Assembly (NCBI GenBank): GCA_020630455.1
Contig: JAHDBK010000319.1
Span: forward strand, 1-5,135
DNA length: 5,135 nt
From: Saprospiraceae bacterium
GTDB lineage: Bacteria; Bacteroidota; Bacteroidia; Chitinophagales; Saprospiraceae
Direction of reading: 5' to 3'
The notes below the pieces were generated by a model. That model made no database searches and had not been told where the DNA came from. It saw only the letters and a program-made list of their open reading frames with translations. A program made the position numbers and the translations under genes. Shown in pieces: positions 1 to 5,135 of the stretch (positions are counted from its first letter, which is position 1; each line of letters starts with the position of its first letter).

Positions 1-96
1 AATAAAGAATTTTATTTATTTATTTTCAAAATGAAGTTATTTAAAGTTTTTAATTTACTAATTACTTTGTACTCATTACTCCATACTAAAAGTATA

Positions 97-1371
97 TTAA
101 TTAATAATATCAAACTTAGTATAAGGTCTCAATACTTCAGGAACAACAATGCCCTCAGGAGTTTGATAGTTTTCAATAATAGAAGCTACAATACGAGGCA
201 ATGCCAAAGCACTTCCATTTAAAGTATGAGCCAATTGTTTTTTCTTATTATTGTCTTTATATCTCAATTGTAAACGATTGCTTTGAAAAGTTTCAAAGTT
301 AGATACAGAACTAACTTCTAACCATCGTTCTTGTGCCGTTGAATAAACTTCAAAATCATAGGTTAAAGCAGAAGTGAATCCCATATCACCACCACATAAT
401 CTCAAAATACGATAAGGCAATTTCAATTCATCTAATAAACTACCTACATGAGTTAGCATTTCATCTAATGCCTCATAAGACCTTTCAGGATGTTCTATAC
501 GAACTATCTCTACTTTATCAAATTGATGTACTCTATTCAATCCCCTAACATGAGCACCATAAGAACCCGCTTCTCTTCTAAAACAAGGAGAGTAAGCTGT
601 CATTTTAATAGGGAAGTCATTTTCATTTAATATGACATCTCTATATATATTAGTTACGGGAACTTCTGCGGTAGGAATGAGATAAAGGTCATCTAAGGTA
701 ACATGATACATTTGCCCCTCCTTATCAGGCAATTGTCCTGTTCCTCTAGCACTATCTTCATTGACCATGTGTGGTGGAATGTATTCTGTATAACCCGCTT
801 CTGTAGCTTTATCCAAAAAATAAGCAATTAAGGCTCTTTGTAATTTGGCTCCTTTTCCTTTGTATACAGGAAAACCAGCTCCAGTTAATTTTACACCTAA
901 TTTTAGATCCATTAAATCATACTCTTCCATGAGTTCCCAATGAGGCTTAGCATCTTTATGCAATTGAGGAAAGGGTTGTTCCCATGCTTTAAATACCTCG
1001 TTATCATCTGGTGTTTTTCCTTGAGGTACTACTTCATGGGGAATATTAGGTACCGTATATAATAATTCATTTAAATTATGAACTACTTCATCATGGTTTT
1101 TCTTCAAGTTTTGTTTTTGCTCTTTCCATTGAGCTACTTGGCTTTGTATCTTTTGAGCTTCTTCTTTATCACCTTTAGCAAATAATTGTCCTATTTTTTT
1201 AGAAGCGGCATTACTATCTGCTTCAATTTGGTTCAATTGTTGTTGTAATTCTTTGCGTTTATCATCTAACTCTAAAATTTCATCTAAGACGGTTAAAGGT
1301 TCAAAGTTTCTTTTTTGAAGTCCAGCGATTACTTTTTCTTTATTTGTTCTAATGAAATTGGTTTGTAACAT
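97..1371 (-). CDS. serS: Seryl-tRNA synthetase (class II, 424 aa)
   Basis: Charges tRNA-Ser (and tRNA-Sec where present) with serine through a seryl-adenylate, in the cytoplasm as a homodimer. The N-terminal ~105 residues contain a long charged, Gln/Lys-rich helical segment (about 30-105), the antiparallel coiled-coil arm that grips the tRNA-Ser long variable arm in this family. The class II catalytic core follows: the GTGQLP segment (210-215), the serine-pocket TAE triad (234-236), motif 2 with FRRE (264-267) followed by GSYGAHVRGLNRVHQF, and motif 3 NGSALALPR (385-393) preceded by FQSNRLQ (362-368). The length is normal for a bacterial SerRS and the N-terminus MLQTNFIR matches the family start, so the ATG at 1371-1369 is well supported. 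It is transcribed divergently from rho, with its own -7 motif 44 bp upstream. No gene follows it within the window, and no convincing terminator is visible after its TAA. Identification is essentially certain. Confidence 0.98.
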   Translation of the reverse strand: MLQTNFIRTNKEKVIAGLQKRNFEPLTVLDEILELDDKRKELQQQLNQIEADSNAASKKIGQLFAKGDKEEAQKIQSQVAQWKEQKQNLKKNHDEVVHNLNELLYTVPNIPHEVVPQGKTPDDNEVFKAWEQPFPQLHKDAKPHWELMEEYDLMDLKLGVKLTGAGFPVYKGKGAKLQRALIAYFLDKATEAGYTEYIPPHMVNEDSARGTGQLPDKEGQMYHVTLDDLYLIPTAEVPVTNIYRDVILNENDFPIKMTAYSPCFRREAGSYGAHVRGLNRVHQFDKVEIVRIEHPERSYEALDEMLTHVGSLLDELKLPYRILRLCGGDMGFTSALTYDFEVYSTAQERWLEVSSVSNFETFQSNRLQLRYKDNNKKKQLAHTLNGSALALPRIVASIIENYQTPEGIVVPEVLRPYTKFDIIN

Positions 1372-1414
1372 AATGTTATTAATAATTATAATAGTGTAAA
1401 ATTAAAATGGATTG

Positions 1415-1422
1415 CAAAAATA
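1415..1422 (-). promoter_or_regulatory. serS promoter, -7 element TATTTTTG
   Basis: On the minus strand this octamer is a perfect match to the Bacteroidota primary sigma -7 consensus TAnnTTTG. It would place the transcript start near 1408-1410, giving a leader of about 38 nt before the serS ATG. A clear TTTG-type -33 element is not visible at the usual ~19-nt spacing, so the call rests on the -7 element and its position. The sequence just downstream (GCAATCC) resembles that after the rho -7 element (GCATCC). Confidence 0.6.
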
Positions 1423-1448
1423 TCATATATTTATAGACTAATCGGTAT

Positions 1449-1482
1449 AAAATGATTACATTTGTAAATAATTAATCATTTT
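1449..1482. repeat. Perfect 10-bp inverted repeat between the serS and rho promoters
   Basis: AAAATGATTA (1449-1458) is exactly repeated in inverted orientation as TAATCATTTT (1473-1482), with 14 nt between. A second, smaller palindrome, TTACATTTGTAA (1456-1467), overlaps the left arm. The dyad centre (1465.5) is within about 5 bp of the midpoint between the two divergent -7 elements (1422 and 1518). It therefore lies roughly 27 bp upstream of the serS -7 element and 35 bp upstream of the rho -7 element, where a shared operator or activator site could sit. The region is very AT-rich, so chance is a real alternative. No known regulator motif is recognised. Confidence 0.4.
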
Positions 1483-1496
1483 TTTTGATAAAAAAG

Positions 1497-1525
1497 TTTC
1501 TTTTTCAAAAGAAAATGTATTTTTG
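1497..1525 (+). promoter_or_regulatory. rho promoter (-7 TATTTTTG, weak -33)
   Basis: TATTTTTG at 1518-1525 fits the Bacteroidota -7 consensus TAnnTTTG exactly. Seventeen nt upstream, TTTC (1497-1500) is a three-of-four match to the -33 TTTG element. The predicted start is near 1530-1532, which leaves about 195 nt of untranslated leader before the rho ATG. The flanking AAAATGTAT is the same as in front of the rpmH -7 element. Confidence 0.6.
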
Positions 1526-1530
1526 CATCC

Positions 1531-1725
1531 GTATTCAATTCAAAAATATATTCTAATTGCACGATTAATTAAAATTTTAGAATATACCTTTCCCATGAAA
1601 AATTTTCCTATTTAAAATAATATTTTTTTTTCATATATGGGATTTCTAATAAATTTAAAAAATTAAGACTATTAAAAACATTAGTTTTTAGTTTCCATAT
1701 TTAAATAATAAAATAAATACAAAAT
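1531..1725 (+). promoter_or_regulatory. Long, AT-rich, foldable 5' leader of rho
   Basis: This ~195-nt stretch carries no gene of meaningful size. It contains three inverted repeats in series: TATATTCTAA/TTAGAATATA (1547-1556 with 1577-1586, perfect 10 bp, 20-nt loop); TCCCATGAAAAA pairing with TTTTTC and ATGGGA (1591-1602 with 1627-1632 and 1637-1642, 12 bp with a 4-nt bulge); and TAAAAAC/GTTTTTA (1673-1679 with 1684-1690, 7 bp, 4-nt loop). Two tiny ATG-started frames also occur, 6 codons at 1595 and 9 codons at 1637, both ending before rho. In E. coli, rho is autoregulated by termination in its leader, so a regulatory leader would be expected, but a mechanism here is inference. No known riboswitch class is recognised. 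Confidence 0.4.
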
Positions 1726-3342
1726 ATGTACGACATATTACAGCTACAAGAAATGTTAGTTCCTGAGTTAAAAAGCTTAGCGGATAAAATGGGGATTCAA
1801 GGTTATAAAAAACTCAATAAAAAAGATTTGATATATAAAATCCTTGATGAACAAGCCCTAAACTCTGGCATAACTAATAATGGTGGCGATAAAAAAGAAG
1901 AGAAAGCACCTGCTGAAAAACCAGTTAACGAAGCTAAAAGGCAAAGAAAACGAGTAGAAAAACCTACTAATAGAAGAGTTTCTTCAAATATTAAAAACAC
2001 TAATAATAACCCTAAAGAAAACAAAGCAAAAAGTATTAGTAAGACTAGAGAAGTAATTAAAGAAATAGATTTGAAAGAAGAAAAGCCCAAAGAAAATGCT
2101 GCTGCTAAAAATGTAGAGAAAACAAGAACCGTAAATAAACCTATAGCAATAGAGAAACCTAAAGATAAAAAACCTATTCCTAGAAAAGAAGAAGTAAAAG
2201 AACCTGCCAGTAGATTTAATATAGAATTAGATGGAATTGTAGAAGGAGAAGGGGTATTAGAAATGATGCCTGATGGTTATGGCTTCCTTCGTTCTGCCGA
2301 TTATAATTATTTAACATCTCCTGATGATATTTATGTTTCACCTTCCCAAATTAAATTATTTGGACTAAAAACAGGGGATACTATTGAAGGAGCTATTCGA
2401 CCTCCAAAAGAAGGTGAAAAATATTTTGCTTTACTAAGAGTTTCTAAAGTAAACGGCTTAACGACAGAGCAAATCAGAGATAGAGTTCCTTTTGATTACT
2501 TAACACCATTATTTCCAGAAGAAAAACTTAGATTGGCTACAGAAAGTAGAAAATTATCTACTAGATTAATAGATTTGTTTTCACCAATTGGAAAAGGTCA
2601 AAGAGGATTAATTGTTGCACAACCTAAAACGGGTAAAACATTTTTATTAAAAGATATCGCCAATGCTATTTCAGCGAATCATCCAGAGTGTTACTTGATT
2701 GTTCTTTTGATTGACGAACGCCCTGAGGAGGTTACGGATATGAAAAGAAGTGTTAACGCTGAAGTAATTGCTTCTACTTTTGACGAACCTGCGGATAATC
2801 ACGTAAGAGTAGCCAATGTCGTTTTAGAAAAAGCAAAACGCTTAGTTGAATGTGGACATGATGTAGTTGTTCTTTTGGATTCTATTACGCGCTTGGCTCG
2901 TGCTTATAATACCGTTGCTCCTGCAAGTGGTAAAGTACTTTCTGGTGGTGTTGAAGCCAATGCCTTACACAAGCCTAAAAAATTCTTTGGAGCAGCACGT
3001 AACATTGAAGGTGGTGGTTCACTAACTATTTGTGCTACAGCATTAATTGATACTGGTTCCAAAATGGACGAAGTTATCTTTGAAGAATTCAAAGGAACAG
3101 GTAATATGGAACTTCAATTAAATAGAGCATTGTCTAACAAACGCCTTTATCCTGCTATTGACATCAATCGTTCTGGAACTAGAAGAGATGATTTATTACT
3201 TGATAAGGACTTACTTAACCGTATGATTATTTTAAGAAGGCATTTGGCAGATATGAAACCAGACGAAGCAATGGAGTTCATGTTACAACAAATTAGAGGG
3301 ACGAGAAGCAATGAAGAATTTTTATTCTCAATGAATGGATAA
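1726..3342 (+). CDS. rho: Transcription termination factor Rho (538 aa, with disordered insertion)
   Basis: Hexameric RNA-dependent ATPase and 5'-3' translocase that loads on untranslated RNA and releases RNA polymerase. Residues 1-45 form the Rho-N helical domain (MYDILQLQEMLVPEL start). Residues ~46-163 are a low-complexity Lys/Glu/Asn/Pro-rich insertion with recurring EKP (64, 78, 119, 143). Residues ~168-245 form the cold-shock-type RNA-binding domain (DGYGFLRS, DDIYVSPSQIK). The ATPase core follows: Walker A AQPKTGKT (298-305), catalytic Glu 331 in LIDERPEEV, Walker B LLDSITR with Asp 385, Q-loop KVLSGGVEANAL (403-414), R-loop GTGNMEL (457-463) and arginine finger Arg 486 in SGTRRDD. Matched from memory to E. 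coli Rho (419 aa), the core aligns at a constant offset of 120, so the extra length is all N-terminal. All catalytic residues are intact. The start is supported by the family N-terminus. It is divergent from serS and has its own promoter and long leader. No clear intrinsic terminator follows. Confidence 0.98.
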   Translation: MYDILQLQEMLVPELKSLADKMGIQGYKKLNKKDLIYKILDEQALNSGITNNGGDKKEEKAPAEKPVNEAKRQRKRVEKPTNRRVSSNIKNTNNNPKENKAKSISKTREVIKEIDLKEEKPKENAAAKNVEKTRTVNKPIAIEKPKDKKPIPRKEEVKEPASRFNIELDGIVEGEGVLEMMPDGYGFLRSADYNYLTSPDDIYVSPSQIKLFGLKTGDTIEGAIRPPKEGEKYFALLRVSKVNGLTTEQIRDRVPFDYLTPLFPEEKLRLATESRKLSTRLIDLFSPIGKGQRGLIVAQPKTGKTFLLKDIANAISANHPECYLIVLLIDERPEEVTDMKRSVNAEVIASTFDEPADNHVRVANVVLEKAKRLVECGHDVVVLLDSITRLARAYNTVAPASGKVLSGGVEANALHKPKKFFGAARNIEGGGSLTICATALIDTGSKMDEVIFEEFKGTGNMELQLNRALSNKRLYPAIDINRSGTRRDDLLLDKDLLNRMIILRRHLADMKPDEAMEFMLQQIRGTRSNEEFLFSMNG

Positions 3343-3385
3343 TTCATTTTCTTTTCAAGTCTTTTTATTTTTAAGATAAAATAAT

Positions 3386-3415
3386 TTTGAAATCATTTTA
3401 AAAAATGTATCTTTG
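3386..3415 (+). promoter_or_regulatory. rpmH promoter (-33 TTTG, -7 TATCTTTG)
   Basis: TTTG at 3386-3389 and TATCTTTG at 3408-3415 are separated by 18 nt, which is a full match to the Bacteroidota primary sigma promoter (TTTG, ~17-20 nt, TAnnTTTG). The predicted start is near 3420-3422, giving a leader of about 40 nt before rpmH. It is the best promoter in the window, as expected for a ribosomal protein gene. It lies downstream of the rho stop codon, so rpmH need not depend on rho transcription. Confidence 0.75.
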
Positions 3416-3461
3416 TGCCACTTTTAAAAAGAGGTAATAAAAGAATTAAAGAAATATAGCG

Positions 3462-3617
3462 ATGAAACGTACATTTCAGCCATCAAGAAGAAAAAGAGCC
3501 AACAAGCACGGTTTCCGTTCACGTATGGCAACTAAGAACGGACGTAAAGTATTATCACGCCGTCGTGCAAAAGGCCGTAAAAAATTAACCATTTCTGATG
3601 AAAAAGGACCTAAGTAA
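3462..3617 (+). CDS. rpmH: Large ribosomal subunit protein bL34 (51 aa)
   Basis: Small, very basic structural protein of the 50S subunit that binds 23S rRNA. The 51-residue product begins MKRTFQPSRRKR and contains the family signature NKHGFRSRM (14-22), then NGRKVLSRRRAKGRKKL (26-42). This is full length; most L34 proteins are 44-54 aa. The ATG at 3462 is preceded by an A-rich leader (AAAGAA about 10 nt upstream) with no strong Shine-Dalgarno sequence. Eight of 11 arginine codons are CGT/CGC, whereas rnpA downstream uses AGA/AGG in five of six, consistent with selection for high expression. It is followed by a hairpin overlapping the stop codon and then by a strong intrinsic terminator, before rnpA. 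The pairing with rnpA is the classic bacterial arrangement. Confidence 0.98.
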   Translation: MKRTFQPSRRKRANKHGFRSRMATKNGRKVLSRRRAKGRKKLTISDEKGPK

Positions 3618-3635
3618 TTATTCTTTAGGTTTCTT
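3608..3635 (+). terminator. Possible weak hairpin overlapping the rpmH stop codon
   Basis: ACCTAA (3608-3613) pairs with TTAGGT (3625-3630), extendable by G3614 with C3623 if one T is bulged, with a loop of about 8 nt that includes the TAA stop. A T-rich run (TTCTT) follows directly. It could be a first weak termination or 3'-end stabilising structure ahead of the strong terminator. The stem is short and AT-rich and it may have no function. Confidence 0.25.
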
Positions 3636-3649
3636 ATAATTCAGTAATA

Positions 3650-3690
3650 CAAACAGCCCGTGAAGTGAATTTCACGGGCTATTTGTTCTT
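3650..3690 (+). terminator. Intrinsic terminator between rpmH and rnpA
   Basis: AGCCCGTGAA (3655-3664) and TTCACGGGCT (3671-3680) form a perfect 10-bp stem with a 6-nt loop. CAAA (3650-3653) and TTTG (3682-3685) extend it by 4 bp past one mismatch. It is by far the most GC-rich stem in the intergenic DNA. The downstream tail (ATTTGTTCTT) is T-rich but interrupted, so some readthrough is plausible. Its position implies that most rpmH transcripts end here, 18-28 nt before the rnpA ATG. Confidence 0.85.
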
Positions 3691-3707
3691 AATATTTATG
3701 GTAATTT

Positions 3708-4094
3708 ATGTCGAAAAAAGATTATAGCTTCAAAAAGGAAGAAAAATTAAAAAGCAAAAAAGCGATAGATCAACTTTTTAAAGCTGGGGTTTCTGTTCAT
3801 AAATATCCTATTAGGTGGGTTGCTCTTCAAGTATCTCCACAAGAATATCCTATAAAAGTAAGTTTTTCAGTTTCCAAAAAAAAATTCAAAAAAGCTGTAG
3901 ATAGAAATCGAATTAAGAGATTAATGAGAGAAGCTTGGAGACATAATAAAGTGGATTATTATAAAGATTTAGATAATCCTTCTTACCTCCATATCATGCT
4001 GATTTACACTAGTCAAGAAATTGAAAATTATCAAGAAATTAAATCTAAAATGAATAAAGGCTTCAAAAAACTTCTAAGTCAAATTAATAAATAA
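3708..4094 (+). CDS. rnpA: Ribonuclease P protein component (128 aa)
   Basis: Protein cofactor of RNase P. It binds the catalytic RNA and the 5' leader of precursor tRNAs and supports cleavage that makes mature tRNA 5' ends. The product is small and basic. It contains the RNR signature as DRNRIKRLMREAWR (65-78), preceded by VSFSVSKKKFKKAV (51-64), the conserved strand and helix that contact P RNA. The N-terminal FKKEEKLKSKKAIDQLF matches the usual RnpA opening. Length is close to the E. coli protein (119 aa, from memory). The ATG at 3708 lies 90 nt after rpmH, just beyond the intrinsic terminator. No convincing TAnnTTTG promoter is visible in the remaining 17-27 nt, so expression may depend on terminator readthrough or an unrecognised promoter. 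The 3' neighbour is a glycosyltransferase that begins at once after the stop. The yidD and yidC genes that often follow rnpA in other phyla are not seen. Confidence 0.96.
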   Translation: MSKKDYSFKKEEKLKSKKAIDQLFKAGVSVHKYPIRWVALQVSPQEYPIKVSFSVSKKKFKKAVDRNRIKRLMREAWRHNKVDYYKDLDNPSYLHIMLIYTSQEIENYQEIKSKMNKGFKKLLSQINK

Positions 4095-4097
4095 ATT

Positions 4098-5135
4098 TTG
4101 TTATTTTTACTTGAAAATATCATCTTTGTTTCCTTTATAATATTTATAGGAAGTGCCATCATACAACTGGTTTATTATTTATTTTTTTTTAGTAGAATAT
4201 TGTTTTATTCCTCTAATTATAATTCAAATCAAGAACAACCTGTAAGTGTTGTAATCTGTGCATATAATGAAGCCGAAAATTTACAACAAAATCTACCTAG
4301 TATTCTCCATCAAAATTATCCGAAGTTTGAAGTCTTAGTGGTAAATGACGGCTCCACAGACGAAACCGCTAACATATTAAAAGCATTTCAAAAAAAACAC
4401 CCTCATTTAAAAGTACTTAGTTTAAAATATCCTAATGGTAAAAAAGGAGGCAAAAAAAATGCTCTAGCTAAAGGTATTCAAGCAGCTGTTTATGACAATA
4501 TTCTAGTAACAGATGCAGATTGTTACCCTTCATCAAAAAATTGGATACAAAAAATGTACAATGCTTTGATTGATAAAAATGAAATAGTATTAGGCTATGG
4601 TCCTTATTCTAAAAACAAGGAGAGTGAATTTTTATTGAATTCTTTTATTCAGTTCGAAACGATTTATACTGCTATCCAATATTTTTCATTTGCATTATGG
4701 GGCAAAACTTATATGGGTGTTGGAAGAAATATGATGTATAAAAAATATCTTTTTGAACAAGTAGGAGGCTTTGAAAAACATCAACATATTACATCTGGAG
4801 ATGATGATTTATTCATTAATCAAGTCGCAAATCCAACAAATACTACCATAAATATAGATAGCGAAAGCTTCATGTATTCTGAACCTAAAAGAACATGGAA
4901 AGAATATTTTAATCAAAAACAAAGACATTTAACAACAGGAAAACACTATAAATTCATTCATCAAATATTATTAGGACTATTGTCATTGTCTCATTTTTTA
5001 TTTTATTTTTCTGCATTTATTTGTTTAGTTTATTCCTATTCGCCACTAGTTCTTGGGCTATTTATCATAACAATTGCAACTAAAACAATAATTTTCTACT
5101 CTATATCATTAAAATTAAAAGAAAAGGTACGGTTT
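4098..5135 (+). CDS. Membrane-bound family 2 glycosyltransferase, 3' end beyond window
   Basis: Likely an inner-membrane GT-A-fold enzyme that transfers a sugar from a nucleotide donor to a polysaccharide or lipid acceptor; the sugar and product are unknown. At least 346 residues are open to the edge with no stop. An N-terminal hydrophobic segment (about 1-38) precedes the GT2 opening VSVVICAYNEAENL (49-62). NDGSTDE (83-89) and TDADCYP (138-144) supply the nucleotide- and metal-binding aspartates. SGDDDLF (233-239) holds the likely catalytic acid, and QKQRHLTTG (273-281) corresponds to the Q-x-x-R-W motif, with His in place of Trp. Two hydrophobic segments follow (about 290-312 and 316-336). 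No in-frame ATG occurs before codon 153, inside the catalytic domain. The only standard start that keeps the membrane segment and first motif is TTG at 4098, 3 nt after the rnpA stop and in the same frame. Tight spacing suggests cotranscription with rnpA. The family call is firm; the exact start is inferred. Confidence 0.88.
   Translation, partial: MLFLLENIIFVSFIIFIGSAIIQLVYYLFFFSRILFYSSNYNSNQEQPVSVVICAYNEAENLQQNLPSILHQNYPKFEVLVVNDGSTDETANILKAFQKKHPHLKVLSLKYPNGKKGGKKNALAKGIQAAVYDNILVTDADCYPSSKNWIQKMYNALIDKNEIVLGYGPYSKNKESEFLLNSFIQFETIYTAIQYFSFALWGKTYMGVGRNMMYKKYLFEQVGGFEKHQHITSGDDDLFINQVANPTNTTINIDSESFMYSEPKRTWKEYFNQKQRHLTTGKHYKFIHQILLGLLSLSHFLFYFSAFICLVYSYSPLVLGLFIITIATKTIIFYSISLKLKEKVRF

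Noticed and set aside
83..95. Small hairpin ATACT-AAA-AGTAT just after the serS stop, considered as a serS terminator
   Set aside because: The stem is only 5 bp and AT-rich, with no clean T-run in the serS direction, so it is too weak to call.
31..222. 63-codon open frame on the plus strand
   Set aside because: It lies mostly antisense to the 3' end of serS and its product is low-complexity with no recognisable family. It is explained by the AT-rich sequence.
1803..2090. 95-codon frame antisense to the rho insertion
   Set aside because: It is a shadow of the Lys/Glu-rich coding strand, giving a Leu/Ser/Phe-rich reverse translation. It has no family features or supported promoter.
2904..3347. 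Two frames antisense to the rho ATPase domain (2904-3092 and 3147-3347)
   Set aside because: Both overlap strongly conserved rho coding sequence and show no independent coding evidence.
3363..3381. TTTTAT/ATAAAA inverted repeat after rho, considered as a rho terminator
   Set aside because: It is a six-bp all-AT stem in AT-rich DNA with no T tail. It could not be separated from background.
3876..3884. A9 run in rnpA, considered as a slippage or frameshift site
   Set aside because: It encodes the usual Lys-rich segment before the RNR motif, and the frame is intact with full-length family similarity on both sides.
1..5135. Search for a novel defence, mobile or other undescribed system, tRNA/rRNA genes and CRISPR arrays
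   Set aside because: All substantial coding sequence belongs to known families, and no direct-repeat arrays, tRNA-like folds or transposon ends were seen on reading both strands.

Overview
The window is an ordinary housekeeping stretch from an AT-rich member of the Bacteroidota. The evidence is the -7 promoter motif TAnnTTTG in front of three genes, start sites with A-rich leaders instead of Shine-Dalgarno sequences, a Rho factor with the long Lys/Glu/Asn-rich N-terminal insertion common in this phylum, and L34, SerRS and Rho sequences of Bacteroidota type. The class within the phylum cannot be settled from what is visible.

Layout: positions 1-96 hold no recognisable gene. serS (seryl-tRNA synthetase) lies on the minus strand at 97-1371. 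A 354-bp divergent intergenic region (1372-1725) holds a serS promoter pointing left, a central 10-bp inverted repeat, a rho promoter pointing right and a leader of about 195 nt before rho that can form several hairpins. rho (transcription termination factor) spans 1726-3342. A second promoter then drives rpmH (ribosomal protein L34, 51 aa, 3462-3617). A clear intrinsic terminator follows at 3650-3690, and then rnpA (RNase P protein, 3708-4094). Starting essentially at the rnpA stop codon and in the same frame, a membrane-bound family 2 glycosyltransferase runs off the right edge (4098-5135, incomplete). It has no ATG near its start and probably uses TTG, so ATG-only gene calling would miss or truncate it.

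The genes belong to the core information machinery: tRNA charging, transcription termination, the ribosome and tRNA 5' maturation. The glycosyltransferase is the only gene with an envelope or polysaccharide role, and it probably rides on rnpA transcription. I saw no mobile element, CRISPR array, tRNA or rRNA gene, phage gene or defence system, and nothing that looks like a wholly new system. The points most worth a second look are regulatory: the long foldable rho leader, the symmetric dyad between serS and rho, the terminator placed inside the rpmH-rnpA pair, and the disordered insertion in Rho.
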